Source of the DNA: Bin87 sp963692995
Lineage (GTDB): Bacteria; Chloroflexota; Dehalococcoidia; Lucifugimonadales; UBA3495
NCBI GenBank assembly: GCA_963692995.1
Contig: OY843611.1
Location: 1,674,001 to 1,738,000, forward strand
DNA: 64,000 nucleotides
Direction: 5' to 3'
Part shown: in pieces, positions 51,352-59,713 of the stretch
Position numbering within the stretch: position 1 is the stretch's first letter
Layout: each line of letters starts with the position of its first letter
The notes under the pieces: model-generated
The model's input: only the letters and a program-made list of their open reading frames with translations
Databases searched by the model: none
Told to the model about the DNA's origin: nothing
Position numbers and translations under genes: made by a program

Positions 51352-52707
51352 ATGACCACTACCTCCGAAACCTATCCCCATTACGCCGCCGCCTACGCTG
51401 CACAACCGGCCAACGGCCCCGACGCCCTGGTCAAGTTGCGGCAACGCGGTTGGGCCGCTTTTTCCAAGCTTGGCCTGCCCACCGCCCGCCGCGGCAATGA
51501 ACCCTGGAAGTACACCAACGTCGCTCCCATCGCCCGCGAAGCCTTTGCCCACCCCGGCGCATTGGCTGTTGCGGATGCCGGGATCGACTTGGCAGCAGTC
51601 CAAACATCTGCCCCGTGGCAAGCGGACTGGCGCACGTTAGTGTTCGTGGACGGTGTCGCTGCGCCCGGGCTCTGCAATGGAATCCTCGTTGGAGCATCCG
51701 ATGTTCCCGCGGTCGACAATTTGGCGGCAGCCATCGGCTCCGGGCATGGTCTCGACGAGACATTGTCCAAATTGGCCGAGCCTGAAGATGACGGCTTCGT
51801 AGCCCTCAACACCGCCTTCGTGCGAGATGGCGCAGCTATTGTGGTTCCTCCCGGCGCCGACGCCGGAGTCATCAACCTGGTGTACCTCACTACCGGACGG
51901 GAACAGCCCCGGGTCACCCATCCGCGCACCGTAATATCCGCCGGCGCGAACTCTCGGACCACTGTGATCGAAACCTTCGTCGGGCCGGAGGAAACCCGTT
52001 ACTTCACCAACGCGGTTGCGGAGGTCTCCCTGGCCGAGGGGGCCAGCCTGGAACACTATCGCCTTCTGCTGGAGGGCATGGATGCCTACCACGTCGGCAC
52101 GAGTCGGGTGTACCAAAGCAAAGACTCCACCTTCTCTTCCGTGTCCATCGCCCGGGGCGCCGCCCTGGGACGCAACGACTTCGGCGTAACCCTGGCCGGA
52201 ACCGGCGCCGACTGCACGCTCAACGGCCTGTACCTCACCACCGGCAGCCAACACATCGACAACTACATCAACATCGACCATACCGAGCCCAACGGCGTCA
52301 GCCGGCTGTTCTATAAGGGCATATTGGATGGCCGCTCCCGCGCCGTGTTCGGCGGAAACGTCACCGTCCGCAAGGACGCCCAGAAAACCGACGCCCAGCA
52401 GACTGACAAGAATCTGCTGCTGTCCGAGGAGGCCGAGGTGGACAGCAAGCCCAGCCTGCTCATCTACGCCGATGACGTGAAGTGCGGACACGGGGCCACT
52501 GCCGGACACATCGACGCCGACACCGTTTTCTACATGCGCAGTCGCGGCCTGGACCTGCCTACGGCCAGCCGCATCCTCATCCACGCCTTTGCCAGCGAGA
52601 TCATCGACACGGTAGCTTTGGAACCGCTGCGATATTATCTCGACGAGCAGTTCCGGAACGCCATCCCCGATGCCGACATCACCCTGCCCATCGGAGGTCG
52701 CTCGTGA
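51352..52707 (+). CDS. sufD: Fe-S cluster assembly protein SufD
   Basis: 451 residues. SufD partners SufB in the SufBC2D scaffold. NEPWKYTNVAPIAREAF is the N-terminal signature; the core has GAALGRNDFGVTLAGTGADCTLNGLYL and NVTVRKDAQKTDAQQTDKNLLLSEEAEVDSKPSLLIYADDVKCGHGATAG (pieces), with the conserved CGHG histidine region. The C-terminus has YMRSRGLDLPTASR. It ends in GTGA overlapping the sufS start, so the two are translationally coupled. Confidence 0.95.
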   Translation: MTTTSETYPHYAAAYAAQPANGPDALVKLRQRGWAAFSKLGLPTARRGNEPWKYTNVAPIAREAFAHPGALAVADAGIDLAAVQTSAPWQADWRTLVFVDGVAAPGLCNGILVGASDVPAVDNLAAAIGSGHGLDETLSKLAEPEDDGFVALNTAFVRDGAAIVVPPGADAGVINLVYLTTGREQPRVTHPRTVISAGANSRTTVIETFVGPEETRYFTNAVAEVSLAEGASLEHYRLLLEGMDAYHVGTSRVYQSKDSTFSSVSIARGAALGRNDFGVTLAGTGADCTLNGLYLTTGSQHIDNYINIDHTEPNGVSRLFYKGILDGRSRAVFGGNVTVRKDAQKTDAQQTDKNLLLSEEAEVDSKPSLLIYADDVKCGHGATAGHIDADTVFYMRSRGLDLPTASRILIHAFASEIIDTVALEPLRYYLDEQFRNAIPDADITLPIGGRS

Positions 52708-53972
52708 CCGTCACATCCGGCTCTAACCCCGCTTCCGACCACGATAAGCTGAACGCCATCGACATCCGGCGCATCCGCGAGGATTTCCCGGTATTGCATC
52801 AGGAAGTCAACGGCAAGCCGCTGGTCTATCTAGATAACGCGGCCACCACGCAGAAACCGCGAGCAGTCATCGACGCCATCAGCAACTACTACCGGCACAA
52901 CAACTCTAACGTGCACCGCGGCGTCCACACGCTGAGCCAGCGCGCCACCGACGATTTTGAGGCCGGACGGGAGGCAATCCGCCGTTTCATCAACGCGCCG
53001 GACGCTGGCGAGGTCATCTACGTGCGGGGCGCTACCGAGGGGCTGAACCTGGTTGCCAGCAGCTACGGGCGCAAGTACTTCAAAGCCGGCGACGAGGTTA
53101 TCGTGACCGGTATGGAGCACCACTCCAACATCGTGCCCTGGCAGATTCTGGGTCAGGAAATCGGCATCCGTCTCCGCGTCATTCCCTTCAACGATGACGG
53201 GGAACTGCTGATGGACCAGTACGAAAGCCTGCTCAACGAGCGCACCCGCCTAGTCTCCGTGGTGCACCAGTCCAACGCCCTGGGCACCGTCAACCCCGTG
53301 GCTACCATGACGGAAATGGCCCATGCTCGCGGCATCCCGGTAATGCTCGACGCCGCCCAGTCGGTGCCCCATATGCCCGTGGATGTGCAGGCACTGGGGG
53401 CCGATTTTCTGACCTTTTCCGGTCACAAGATGTACGGGCCAACGGGCATCGGCATCCTGTGGGGCCGCGCCGACCTGCTCAACGATATGCCACCCTACCA
53501 GTCGGGCGGTGAGATGATCCGCTCCGTAACCTTTGAAGAAACCATTTACAACGTGCTGCCGCACAAGTTTGAGGCCGGGACGCCCGATATCGCCGGCGCC
53601 ATCGGTTTGGGCGCGGCGGTGGAGTACCTGGAAGCCATCGGCATGGACCGCATCGCCGCCTACGAGCAGGCGTTGATGCGCTACGGAGCAGAACGGCTCA
53701 CGGCCATTGAAGGTGTGCGCCTCATCGGCGCCGCCCGGGAACGGGGCGGCATTCTATCCTTCTACATGGAAACCGCCCACGCCCACGACATCGGTACCAT
53801 CCTGGACGTCGAGGGCATCGCCGTGCGAACCGGCCACCACTGCGCCCAGCCGGTGATGGCCCGCTACGAGATACCCGCCACCGTCCGGGCGTCGCTGTCG
53901 TTTTACAATACAACCGACGAGATCGATACCCTAGTCAAGGGCATTGACCGGGTAATTGAGGTATTCGGCTGA
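52704..53972 (+). CDS. sufS: Cysteine desulfurase SufS
   Basis: 422 residues from a GTG that overlaps the sufD stop, with GGAGG six bases upstream. SufS takes sulfur from cysteine using PLP. YLDNAATTQKP, the PLP lysine in FSGHKMYGPTGIG, and the sulfur-accepting cysteine in RTGHHCAQPVM are present, as are TGMEHHSNIVPW and the SNALGTVNP block. It is followed by a 1-base overlap with sufU, the usual sulfur acceptor of SufS in Gram-positive-like systems. Confidence 0.97.
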   Translation: MTVTSGSNPASDHDKLNAIDIRRIREDFPVLHQEVNGKPLVYLDNAATTQKPRAVIDAISNYYRHNNSNVHRGVHTLSQRATDDFEAGREAIRRFINAPDAGEVIYVRGATEGLNLVASSYGRKYFKAGDEVIVTGMEHHSNIVPWQILGQEIGIRLRVIPFNDDGELLMDQYESLLNERTRLVSVVHQSNALGTVNPVATMTEMAHARGIPVMLDAAQSVPHMPVDVQALGADFLTFSGHKMYGPTGIGILWGRADLLNDMPPYQSGGEMIRSVTFEETIYNVLPHKFEAGTPDIAGAIGLGAAVEYLEAIGMDRIAAYEQALMRYGAERLTAIEGVRLIGAARERGGILSFYMETAHAHDIGTILDVEGIAVRTGHHCAQPVMARYEIPATVRASLSFYNTTDEIDTLVKGIDRVIEVFG

Positions 53973-54424
53973 TGGCTTCGGATTTGAGCGACCTGTACCA
54001 GGAAATCCTGCTGGAACATAACCGGCGCCCGCGGAACTTCCGCGCGCTGGATGATCCCACTCACCAGGCCGACGGTTACAACCCCCTGTGCGGCGACGAG
54101 ATTTCGCTTCAGCTCAGGATCGGCGGCGGCGCAACCGTGGAAGACGTGGCCTTCCAGGGCCACGGTTGCGCCATCAGCCGAGCCTCCGCCTCGTTGCTCA
54201 CCCAGGCGGTAAAAGGCGCTTCTTCTGCCGAAGCCATGGCCAAGTTTGATGAGTTCCACCGGATGCTCACCAAGCCGGACGCCGAACTGGATTACGACCT
54301 GTTGGGCGACTTGGAAATATTGGCCGGCGTCATCGCCTACCCCACGCGCATCAAGTGCGCCATCCTGGCCTGGCACACCCTGAAAGCCGCCATGGACGGC
54401 GAAACTGTAGCCACCACCGAGTAG
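53972..54424 (+). CDS. sufU: Sulfur-transfer protein SufU
   Basis: 150 residues. SufU accepts persulfide from SufS and passes it to the SufBCD scaffold, using a zinc site. The three metal-binding cysteines lie in NPLCGDEI, GHGCAISRASAS and RIKCAILAW; the aspartate after the first is kept. It overlaps sufS by one base (TGATG) and is 22 bp before a second SufU-like gene. Length and motifs are normal for the family. Confidence 0.95.
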   Translation: MASDLSDLYQEILLEHNRRPRNFRALDDPTHQADGYNPLCGDEISLQLRIGGGATVEDVAFQGHGCAISRASASLLTQAVKGASSAEAMAKFDEFHRMLTKPDAELDYDLLGDLEILAGVIAYPTRIKCAILAWHTLKAAMDGETVATTE

Positions 54425-54446
54425 GCCAATCCCGTCGCGGGCACAC

Positions 54447-54929
54447 ATGTCCTCTTTGCCCGATAATCCTGACGCGCTGTATGGCGACGTCATAATGGAC
54501 CACTATCGGAACCCGCGCCACCGGACCAGGTTGTCTGCTCCTGACGCCGCAGCCGAAGAGTTCAACCCCTTTTGCGGCGACCGGGCTGCCTTGCAGTTCG
54601 TGCTTGCCGAGCCGGGTGGAAACGACGCTCCGATTGTCGCCGTGAGCGCCCTGGCCGAAGGATGCAGCATCATTCAAGCGTCGGCATCGCTACTGGCGGA
54701 CGGTGTGCAAGGCCGCACGGTTGAGCAGGCCGCCGACCTGTCCCAGCTGTTCCGCGACCTGATGCAGGGGAAGCCGCTGCCCCCGGTAGCCCTGGCCGAA
54801 CTGGGCGATCTGGAGGCTTTGGCAGTGGTTCGCCAATACCCGGTGCGCATCAAGTGCGCCCTCTTGCCCTGGGTGGCGTTGGAAGAAAGCTTGCGCCGGC
54901 TGAGCCGGCAACGGGCGGCCGGAGGTTAG
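54447..54929 (+). CDS. Second SufU-like protein
   Basis: 160 residues, clearly a paralogue of sufU: FNPFCGDRAALQF, EGCSIIQASASLL and RIKCALLPW keep all three cysteines and the aspartate, but the surroundings are divergent and the N-terminus is longer (SSLPDNPDALYGDVIMDHYRNPRH, in pieces). GHGC is replaced by AEGC. It could be a specialised acceptor or an alternative scaffold for another Fe-S or sulfur pathway. It is last in the suf operon and lies just before the convergent coiled-coil gene. Confidence 0.88.
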   Translation: MSSLPDNPDALYGDVIMDHYRNPRHRTRLSAPDAAAEEFNPFCGDRAALQFVLAEPGGNDAPIVAVSALAEGCSIIQASASLLADGVQGRTVEQAADLSQLFRDLMQGKPLPPVALAELGDLEALAVVRQYPVRIKCALLPWVALEESLRRLSRQRAAGG

Positions 54930-54945
54930 TTTGTAGTGGCCGACA

Positions 54946-55686
54946 TTAACTCGGTTGCAAGTCCGCCGCTCGGATTCGATACCAAAGCAATTCCGCGCTT
55001 TCGATATAAGCCTGCGTCGCCACATCATTTTTCACGCTGGCAACGGCGGCACGAGCCGGCCGGCCGGTAAATTGGCGCAGAAATCCAGCGTTCCGCAAGG
55101 CCCGCTGGCTGTCCCTTTCTTGACCGGTATATGAAATCTCAACCGAGATATAATTTGTGAGCATGTTGACTTTATCCTTCACCTTTAACACCAAGTCAGC
55201 ATTGAGGAAGCTTTCTCGCTCGCTATCGTTTGGAATCACTTCCGGCAGTTCACGGGTCATATCTACTAACTCGCCAGCAGTGATCACCCGGTCGTAATAG
55301 AACTCCAGCCGTTCTGCGACAACCTCCGGCCGTTGGATGGTCATAATATATGCGTGGCCTCCCTTGACTTCCGCGGCGTCATTGGCGAGGCCCTGAAATC
55401 GGGCGTCAGCTCCAGCGAACTTGGCGTTAACTTCAGCGAACTCGGCGCTAACTTCAGCGAACTTGGCGTTAACTTCAGCGAACTTGGCGTTAACTTCAGC
55501 GAACTTGGCGCTAACTTCAGCGAACTTGGCGTTAGTCTGGTCTTTGAACTCGGTGAGCTCGTCTTGGATACCATTCAGTCGGGCCTGAGCAGCAGCGTTG
55601 ATCATCCGCTGGTATTCGTTAAACTCAGTTTGTTGCGCGATGAAAGAGCGCAACATTTCCCGCAGCGATTCGTTATCGGCGGCCAT
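54946..55686 (-). CDS. Coiled-coil protein with PD-(D/E)XK-like C-terminal domain
   Basis: 246 residues. After a helical start, residues 52-93 are six near-identical heptads (NAKFAEV/SAKFAEV), a rigid coiled coil encoded by a 21-bp tandem repeat. Residues about 110-246 contain NADLVLKVKDKV (D164), ISVEISYTG (E183-x-S185), and a C-terminal helix AYIESAELLWYRI, resembling PD-(D/E)XK-like regions of coiled-coil proteins found in mobile or conflict contexts. The usual catalytic Lys is replaced by Ser. It is 2 bp after the unknown gene upstream, forming a two-gene operon. Function is unknown. Confidence 0.65.
   Translation of the reverse strand: MAADNESLREMLRSFIAQQTEFNEYQRMINAAAQARLNGIQDELTEFKDQTNAKFAEVSAKFAEVNAKFAEVNAKFAEVSAEFAEVNAKFAGADARFQGLANDAAEVKGGHAYIMTIQRPEVVAERLEFYYDRVITAGELVDMTRELPEVIPNDSERESFLNADLVLKVKDKVNMLTNYISVEISYTGQERDSQRALRNAGFLRQFTGRPARAAVASVKNDVATQAYIESAELLWYRIRAADLQPS
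55408..55533 (-). repeat. 21-bp tandem repeat encoding heptads
   Basis: Six units of a 21-bp DNA repeat built on the plus-strand sequence GCGAACTTGGCGTTAACTTC, encoding NAKFAEV-like heptads. The near identity at the DNA level suggests recent expansion. Confidence 0.9.
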
Positions 55687-55688
55687 GT

Positions 55689-56237
55689 TCAGCCTCCGTA
55701 TGGTTTTGGAGTGGTGTATTCGATGAGCGAGAACTGCCCTGAGATTTCCAAAAAGCGGAGCGTGGTAGTCATTCCGTGGACATCAACAAGTTCCAGCTGG
55801 TCTCCAATATTGAAATGCGCCGGATGAGCCAATTTGCCGTTGATGGCAATGTTGTCAGCATATACATAACATCGTCCATCGTTGATAGGGTTCAGCCGAC
55901 CCGCAATGCCGGGAATATGCCCCGTCAATTTGGTGAACAGGATGGAATTGACATCGTTATACGCGGGTTCCATTTCCACCACGCCGCGTGTGGACGCCAA
56001 AGACCTGGCTAGTACACCTATACGTCGGTATGCCAGGTGGTCTTTCGCGGCCGCTATCACGGTCATTTTATCGTCCAGGCGGTAGAGGCCAAACTCACAT
56101 TCGCCCGCAGCGTTGGTTTGCCCGGTCAGGTGTGTGCCGTTGGAATACGCCAACAAGACCATCGCGCTATCTATCGGCGACCCTGGGCACTCTGTTTCCT
56201 CACGAAGCGAACTGACCCGGATGGTTAGCTTAGTCAT
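55689..56237 (-). CDS. Hypothetical protein, possible beta-sandwich plus C-terminal domain
   Basis: 182 residues that I do not recognise. The first half reads like a small beta-sandwich (LTIRVSSLREE, VLLAYSNGTHLTGQTNAAGECEF), similar in rhythm to carboxypeptidase-regulatory or immunoglobulin-like folds. The second half (GRCYVYADNIAING, FNIGDQLELVDVHG, TLRFLEISGQFSLIEY) is beta-rich, with an SH3-like cadence. There is no signal or membrane segment. GGGGG precedes the ATG and a candidate promoter lies upstream. It is 2 bp from the coiled-coil gene, so the two probably act together. Confidence 0.6.
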   Translation of the reverse strand: MTKLTIRVSSLREETECPGSPIDSAMVLLAYSNGTHLTGQTNAAGECEFGLYRLDDKMTVIAAAKDHLAYRRIGVLARSLASTRGVVEMEPAYNDVNSILFTKLTGHIPGIAGRLNPINDGRCYVYADNIAINGKLAHPAHFNIGDQLELVDVHGMTTTLRFLEISGQFSLIEYTTPKPYGG

Positions 56238-56257
56238 GGCTGCCCCCTGATGAGAGT

Positions 56258-56286
56258 ATGATTCTACTGTATCAGACTTGGGTCAA
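56258..56286 (-). promoter_or_regulatory. Candidate promoter for the unknown/coiled-coil pair
   Basis: On the minus strand TTGACC (56286-56281), a 17-base spacer and AATCAT (56263-56258) lie 20 bases before the gene start. Confidence 0.4.
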
Positions 56287-56362
56287 AACCATCCGGGTCC
56301 GGCATTGAGCAGTGAAGCAAATCGGTACGCCACCAACCTCGGTACGGCACCAACCGGGGTGG

Positions 56363-56863
56363 TCATTTCCCCTGCAAACCCCGCAGATACGCGATATGGC
56401 CCACGTGCTGGTACATCTCGCCGATGATCTGCCGGAACATCCCGCCCAAGGACATATCGGGGCGGCGCTCGCGCGGCACGTTATCCATGTCGTCGAGCGT
56501 CAGAGCGCCGAGGTATGCGAGCGTAGCCTCGCGAACCGCCGCCCGGTATTGCAGAAACTCAGCCAAGTCTAAGCGCGGGAAGTTGTTGACCTGCTCGGCG
56601 GTGTGGCCAAACCCGTTGTCGCGGGTGGGCAGGCCGAACTTGTCGTTCCAACCGTCGCTCTCCCACAACTCCGGCTTAAATTGAGCGAAGAACTGTATCC
56701 ACATATCCTCGACCCGAACCATGTGCCAGAGGATCCAGCCGATAGAGTTGGCGCCGGGCGCCGGCTGCCAGGCCAGCGCGTCGGGAGGCAGTCCGTCCAG
56801 GGCTTCCAAAAGAAACCCATTCTCCTTTTCCAGCGCGTCGGTGATGAATTCGTTGAGAGTCAT
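56363..56863 (-). CDS. DinB family protein
   Basis: 166 residues forming a four-helix DinB-like bundle: GANSIGWILWHMVRVEDMW has a histidine often used as a metal ligand, and MYQHVGHIAYLRGL supplies the second HxxxH-like set near the C-terminus. DinB/YfiT-like proteins are small metal-binding enzymes, some thiol-transferases with bacillithiol or mycothiol. The ATG at 56863 is the natural start; longer frames run into the ferritin gene. It begins 16 bp after that gene. Confidence 0.85.
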   Translation of the reverse strand: MTLNEFITDALEKENGFLLEALDGLPPDALAWQPAPGANSIGWILWHMVRVEDMWIQFFAQFKPELWESDGWNDKFGLPTRDNGFGHTAEQVNNFPRLDLAEFLQYRAAVREATLAYLGALTLDDMDNVPRERRPDMSLGGMFRQIIGEMYQHVGHIAYLRGLQGK

Positions 56864-56879
56864 GATTTCAACTCCGCGA

Positions 56880-57392
56880 TCAAGCAACGGTCGGCGCGGC
56901 CAGGGTACGTGCTCCCATTTCCCGGTCCAACAGCAGCAGGGCATCGCTGTGGCCGGCCACTCTGTCCAGAGCCGCTATCACGTCTCGGGCCGTCTTCTCC
57001 TCTTCCACCTGTTCGTTGACGAACCATTGCAGCATCACCTGGCTGGCGAAATCGCCAGCTTCCGCCGCCGCCGCGTAAAGTTGATTGATCAGCGCCGACA
57101 CATGCTGCTCGTGGCTCAGGGTTTGTCGCATCACATCATCCACCGAGTCGAAATCTATCGGCGGCTGTTCGATGGGCAGGAGGGTAACTCTACCGTCCCG
57201 GTCTTCCAGATAGGTCAGCAAACGCATGGCATGATCGTATTCTTCCTGGCTTTGGATTCGCATCCAACGGGCAAAGCCGGGCAAGTCGATGGAATCGCAA
57301 TAGGTGGACATGGACAAGTAGAGGTACGACGAGTAGAACTCGGCGTTGATGTGGCGGTTGAACGCATCCTGTACGCTGGCGCTGACGGCCAT
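56880..57392 (-). CDS. ftn: Ferritin
   Basis: 170 residues. A 24-subunit iron-storage protein. The ferroxidase ligands appear as NAEFYSSYLYLSM, SQEEYDHAMRLL (E-x-x-H) and QVEEEKTA, with VNEQVEEE and a conserved LTYLEDRDGRV helix-loop. ATG 57392 follows GGAG by eight bases; the ATG seven codons upstream lacks a site. It is adjacent to DinB and may balance iron supply for the nearby suf genes, though they are on opposite strands. Confidence 0.93.
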   Translation of the reverse strand: MAVSASVQDAFNRHINAEFYSSYLYLSMSTYCDSIDLPGFARWMRIQSQEEYDHAMRLLTYLEDRDGRVTLLPIEQPPIDFDSVDDVMRQTLSHEQHVSALINQLYAAAAEAGDFASQVMLQWFVNEQVEEEKTARDVIAALDRVAGHSDALLLLDREMGARTLAAPTVA

Positions 57393-57416
57393 GTTTGTTG
57401 CTCCAGTATCCACCCC

Positions 57417-57444
57417 GTCGTTCCCGCTTTCGCAGGCATTCCGG
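57417..57444. repeat. Dispersed repeat upstream of ferritin
   Basis: A degenerate GTCRTTCC-family copy with a GCTTTCGCAGG core, in the 95-bp gap between the hydrolase and ferritin genes. Confidence 0.5.
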
Positions 57445-57487
57445 GCTTTTCAGGATCAGGGTTTGTACCGAATCGGCAGATCATCAT

Positions 57488-58282
57488 CTAGTCGTGCAGG
57501 AAGCCCAGCACGCTGTCGAAAAAGGCGTCCGGTCGCTCCAGCTGCGGGATGTGTCCGCACTGCGGTATTACGGTCAAGGTGGCGTTGGGGAGCAGGTCGC
57601 GGAACGCCTCGCCGTATTCCGGCGGGATCACCTGGTCGGAATCGCCCCAGACGACCAGGGTGGGCATGGTGATGCGGTGGGCGCGCTTGGTCAGCCCCCG
57701 CTCCGGGATGGGCCACGTGAACTTGGCTACCGATTGCAGCGTTTGGATGCGGTCCAAAGTGTGCTCCAACCGTTCCTCCGGGTCGATGGGCTGGGCGACA
57801 TAAGCGTGGGCTAACTCCCCTTCCGAGTCGTGCCAAAGCATTTCCCGGCGCTCGTCAGGCGTCAGGATGAAAAAGTCGGCCACCGGCTTGTCCTCCACCC
57901 ACAGGCCCAACGAGTTCACCAGCACCAGGCGCGAAATGCGGTCGGGACGATGGGCCGCCAGCTCCGCCGCGCAGAACCCACCGTATGAATGGCCGATGAG
58001 ATGGCACCGCTCCACGCCCAGGGCGTCCAAAAACTCTTCAAAAAACTGCACCAGGTCCCACAAATCGTCCAGATGGTTCAGCCCCGTCGATTTGGCAACG
58101 CCCGGATGCGCCGGCGCATAGACCCGGTAATCTTCCGCGAGACGGTCGAGAAAATCGGGCCAACCAACGTATCCACCTGCGCCGTGCAAATAGACTAGCG
58201 GTTCGCCGGCGCCGCCCTCGGCAACCTGAACGTTGAACATACCGCCGCGGACGGACACCATCCGCTCACTGTGAGCAACCAT
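57488..58282 (-). CDS. Alpha/beta hydrolase (meta-cleavage-hydrolase-like)
   Basis: 264 residues. VYLHGAGGYVGWPDFL carries the oxyanion HG motif, LIGHSYGGFCAAELA the serine elbow, VVWGDSDQVIPPEYG the acid, and PQCGHIPQLERPDAF the histidine. It resembles C-C bond hydrolases and epoxide-hydrolase-like enzymes of catabolic clusters. The ATG at 58282 is preceded by GAGGTGG and was favoured over the GTG at 58294. It diverges from the LLM gene at 58568, and the two might share a substrate; no direct evidence shows this. Confidence 0.88.
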   Translation of the reverse strand: MVAHSERMVSVRGGMFNVQVAEGGAGEPLVYLHGAGGYVGWPDFLDRLAEDYRVYAPAHPGVAKSTGLNHLDDLWDLVQFFEEFLDALGVERCHLIGHSYGGFCAAELAAHRPDRISRLVLVNSLGLWVEDKPVADFFILTPDERREMLWHDSEGELAHAYVAQPIDPEERLEHTLDRIQTLQSVAKFTWPIPERGLTKRAHRITMPTLVVWGDSDQVIPPEYGEAFRDLLPNATLTVIPQCGHIPQLERPDAFFDSVLGFLHD

Positions 58283-58436
58283 TTGGAGATCCACCTCAAG
58301 TCACGACTACGCGTGTCGGGATAAACGAAACCAGCATACCCAACCCAACGCTGACGAAAAACCGTCCAATACGATACCATAAATTGCGGCCAGCCGGGAT
58401 TGCCGCGCCTGGCGCCATTATGCTGCCCGGCGCGCG

Positions 58437-58466
58437 TTGGAAGAACCGTCGGTTCGGTAGTATAGT
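58437..58466 (+). promoter_or_regulatory. Candidate promoter for the second LLM gene
   Basis: TTGGAA, an 18-base spacer and TATAGT lie 102 bases before the LLM start, in a 285-bp divergent gap. Nothing else was seen there, including no tRNA. Confidence 0.45.
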
Positions 58467-58567
58467 ACGGCTCAAGTCGCCCGTTTTCCACGAGCGTTTT
58501 CGCCAAAGCAGCCCAAAGAAACCCTGTTTCTCGGCATGAATCAACCAGGTGCAACAACGGAGGCGTC

Positions 58568-59653
58568 ATGAAGTTCGGTATTTTTACCATCGTGCCCTAC
58601 CATGAGGACTTTACCCCGTCTCAGGCGCTGAACGACGCGCTGGAGCAGATTGCCTTCGCCGACCAGGCCGGGCTGGACGAGGCTTGGCTGGGCGAGCATC
58701 GTTTCTCCCGCCACGGTCTGCTCTCCGGAATCTGGTCATTCCTGGGCGCTGTGGCCGGTCGCACGCAGAACATCCGCATCGGCACGGCAGTGATCGTTCT
58801 GCCGCTACACAACCCGGTATTGGTGGCTGAGGAAGTGGCGATGCTGGACGTCATCAGCGGCGGACGGATCAACTTCGGCATCGGCGCCGGCTATCAGCAG
58901 CAGGAATTCGACGGCGTGGGGGTTGATATCGACACCAGCCGCGAGCGTTTCCAGGAAGCCGTGGACGTTATCATCAAAGCGTGGACTGAGGAAACGCTGA
59001 CCTACCACGGCAAATTCACCAACGTTGACGACGTGTGGGTGCTGCCCAAGCCGGTGCAACAGCCCTATCCGCCGTTGTTCCAGGCCGTCAGCACCAGCCC
59101 GGCCAGCATCGATTTCGCCGCCAGCCGCAACATCCAGGTCATCACCGGCGGCCCCACCGACATCTTGGGCCAAGCGCCCCAGGTAATCCAGCTGTGGCGG
59201 GAGAAGATGGAAGAATACGGCCAGCCTCACGCCCACCTGGACCCGCCCATGTCCAAGTCCATTTACGTCGCCCCGACCATGGAAGAGGCCGAACGCGATC
59301 CCATTGGCCTGGAGGACTTCTCCTCCCGCGTCCTGCGCTCCATCGGCAGCGGCGGCGCGCCCATCGGAATGCCCATGGACAAGAACGGCAATATCGCCAA
59401 GGGCTACGAACACTGGGCCAACCGCCAGGCCGACCGCGATCGTCGTGATGACGTCGGACACGCCGGCCTGCCGCCGCTCCGTGGCACTCCCGAGGTCGTC
59501 GCCGAGCGGTTAAAGCAGGTTCAGGAAGCGGGTATCAACCACGTTTTCGGCAACTTCGGTTTTGCCGGCCTGCCCCACCATAAGGTGATGCGGTCTATCG
59601 AACTCTTTGCCACCCAAGTTATGCCCCACTTCCAGGAAGTGGCGGTAGCGTAA
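58568..59653 (+). CDS. LLM-class flavin-dependent oxidoreductase (copy 2)
   Basis: 361 residues. The bacterial-luciferase-like layout is clear: FADQAGLDEAWLGEHRFSRHG, RIGTAVIVLPLHNPVLVAEEVAMLDVISGGRINFGIGAGYQ (seen in pieces) and KPVQQPYPPLFQAVSTSPASIDFAA. The LGEHRF motif and GGRINFGIGAG segment are typical of FMN-dependent alkanal monooxygenase-like proteins. GGAGG lies before the ATG. It is longer than the first LLM protein and only distantly similar, so it likely acts on a different substrate. Confidence 0.92.
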   Translation: MKFGIFTIVPYHEDFTPSQALNDALEQIAFADQAGLDEAWLGEHRFSRHGLLSGIWSFLGAVAGRTQNIRIGTAVIVLPLHNPVLVAEEVAMLDVISGGRINFGIGAGYQQQEFDGVGVDIDTSRERFQEAVDVIIKAWTEETLTYHGKFTNVDDVWVLPKPVQQPYPPLFQAVSTSPASIDFAASRNIQVITGGPTDILGQAPQVIQLWREKMEEYGQPHAHLDPPMSKSIYVAPTMEEAERDPIGLEDFSSRVLRSIGSGGAPIGMPMDKNGNIAKGYEHWANRQADRDRRDDVGHAGLPPLRGTPEVVAERLKQVQEAGINHVFGNFGFAGLPHHKVMRSIELFATQVMPHFQEVAVA

Positions 59654-59677
59654 GGAGCGGAACTCTCGCGTGCAATA

Positions 59678-59699
59678 GGGGCGAATAAGTATTCGCCCC
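59678..59699 (+). terminator. Hairpin terminator/dispersed palindrome after LLM copy 2
   Basis: GGGGCGAATA and TATTCGCCCC are perfect arms with a 2-base loop, followed by GACATTTTT. It belongs with the palindrome at 1248-1265 by shared GGCGAAT core, and sits between convergent genes. Confidence 0.6.
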
Positions 59700-59713
59700 G
59701 ACATTTTTCGCCA

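Noticed and set aside
55408..55533. Tandem repeats as a possible CRISPR array
   Set aside because: The units have no unique spacers and encode continuous heptads in a coding frame.
58295..58567. Possible tRNA or small RNA in a 273-bp gap
   Set aside because: No cloverleaf, CCA-like end or conserved T-arm was found on either strand; only a promoter-like pair is visible.
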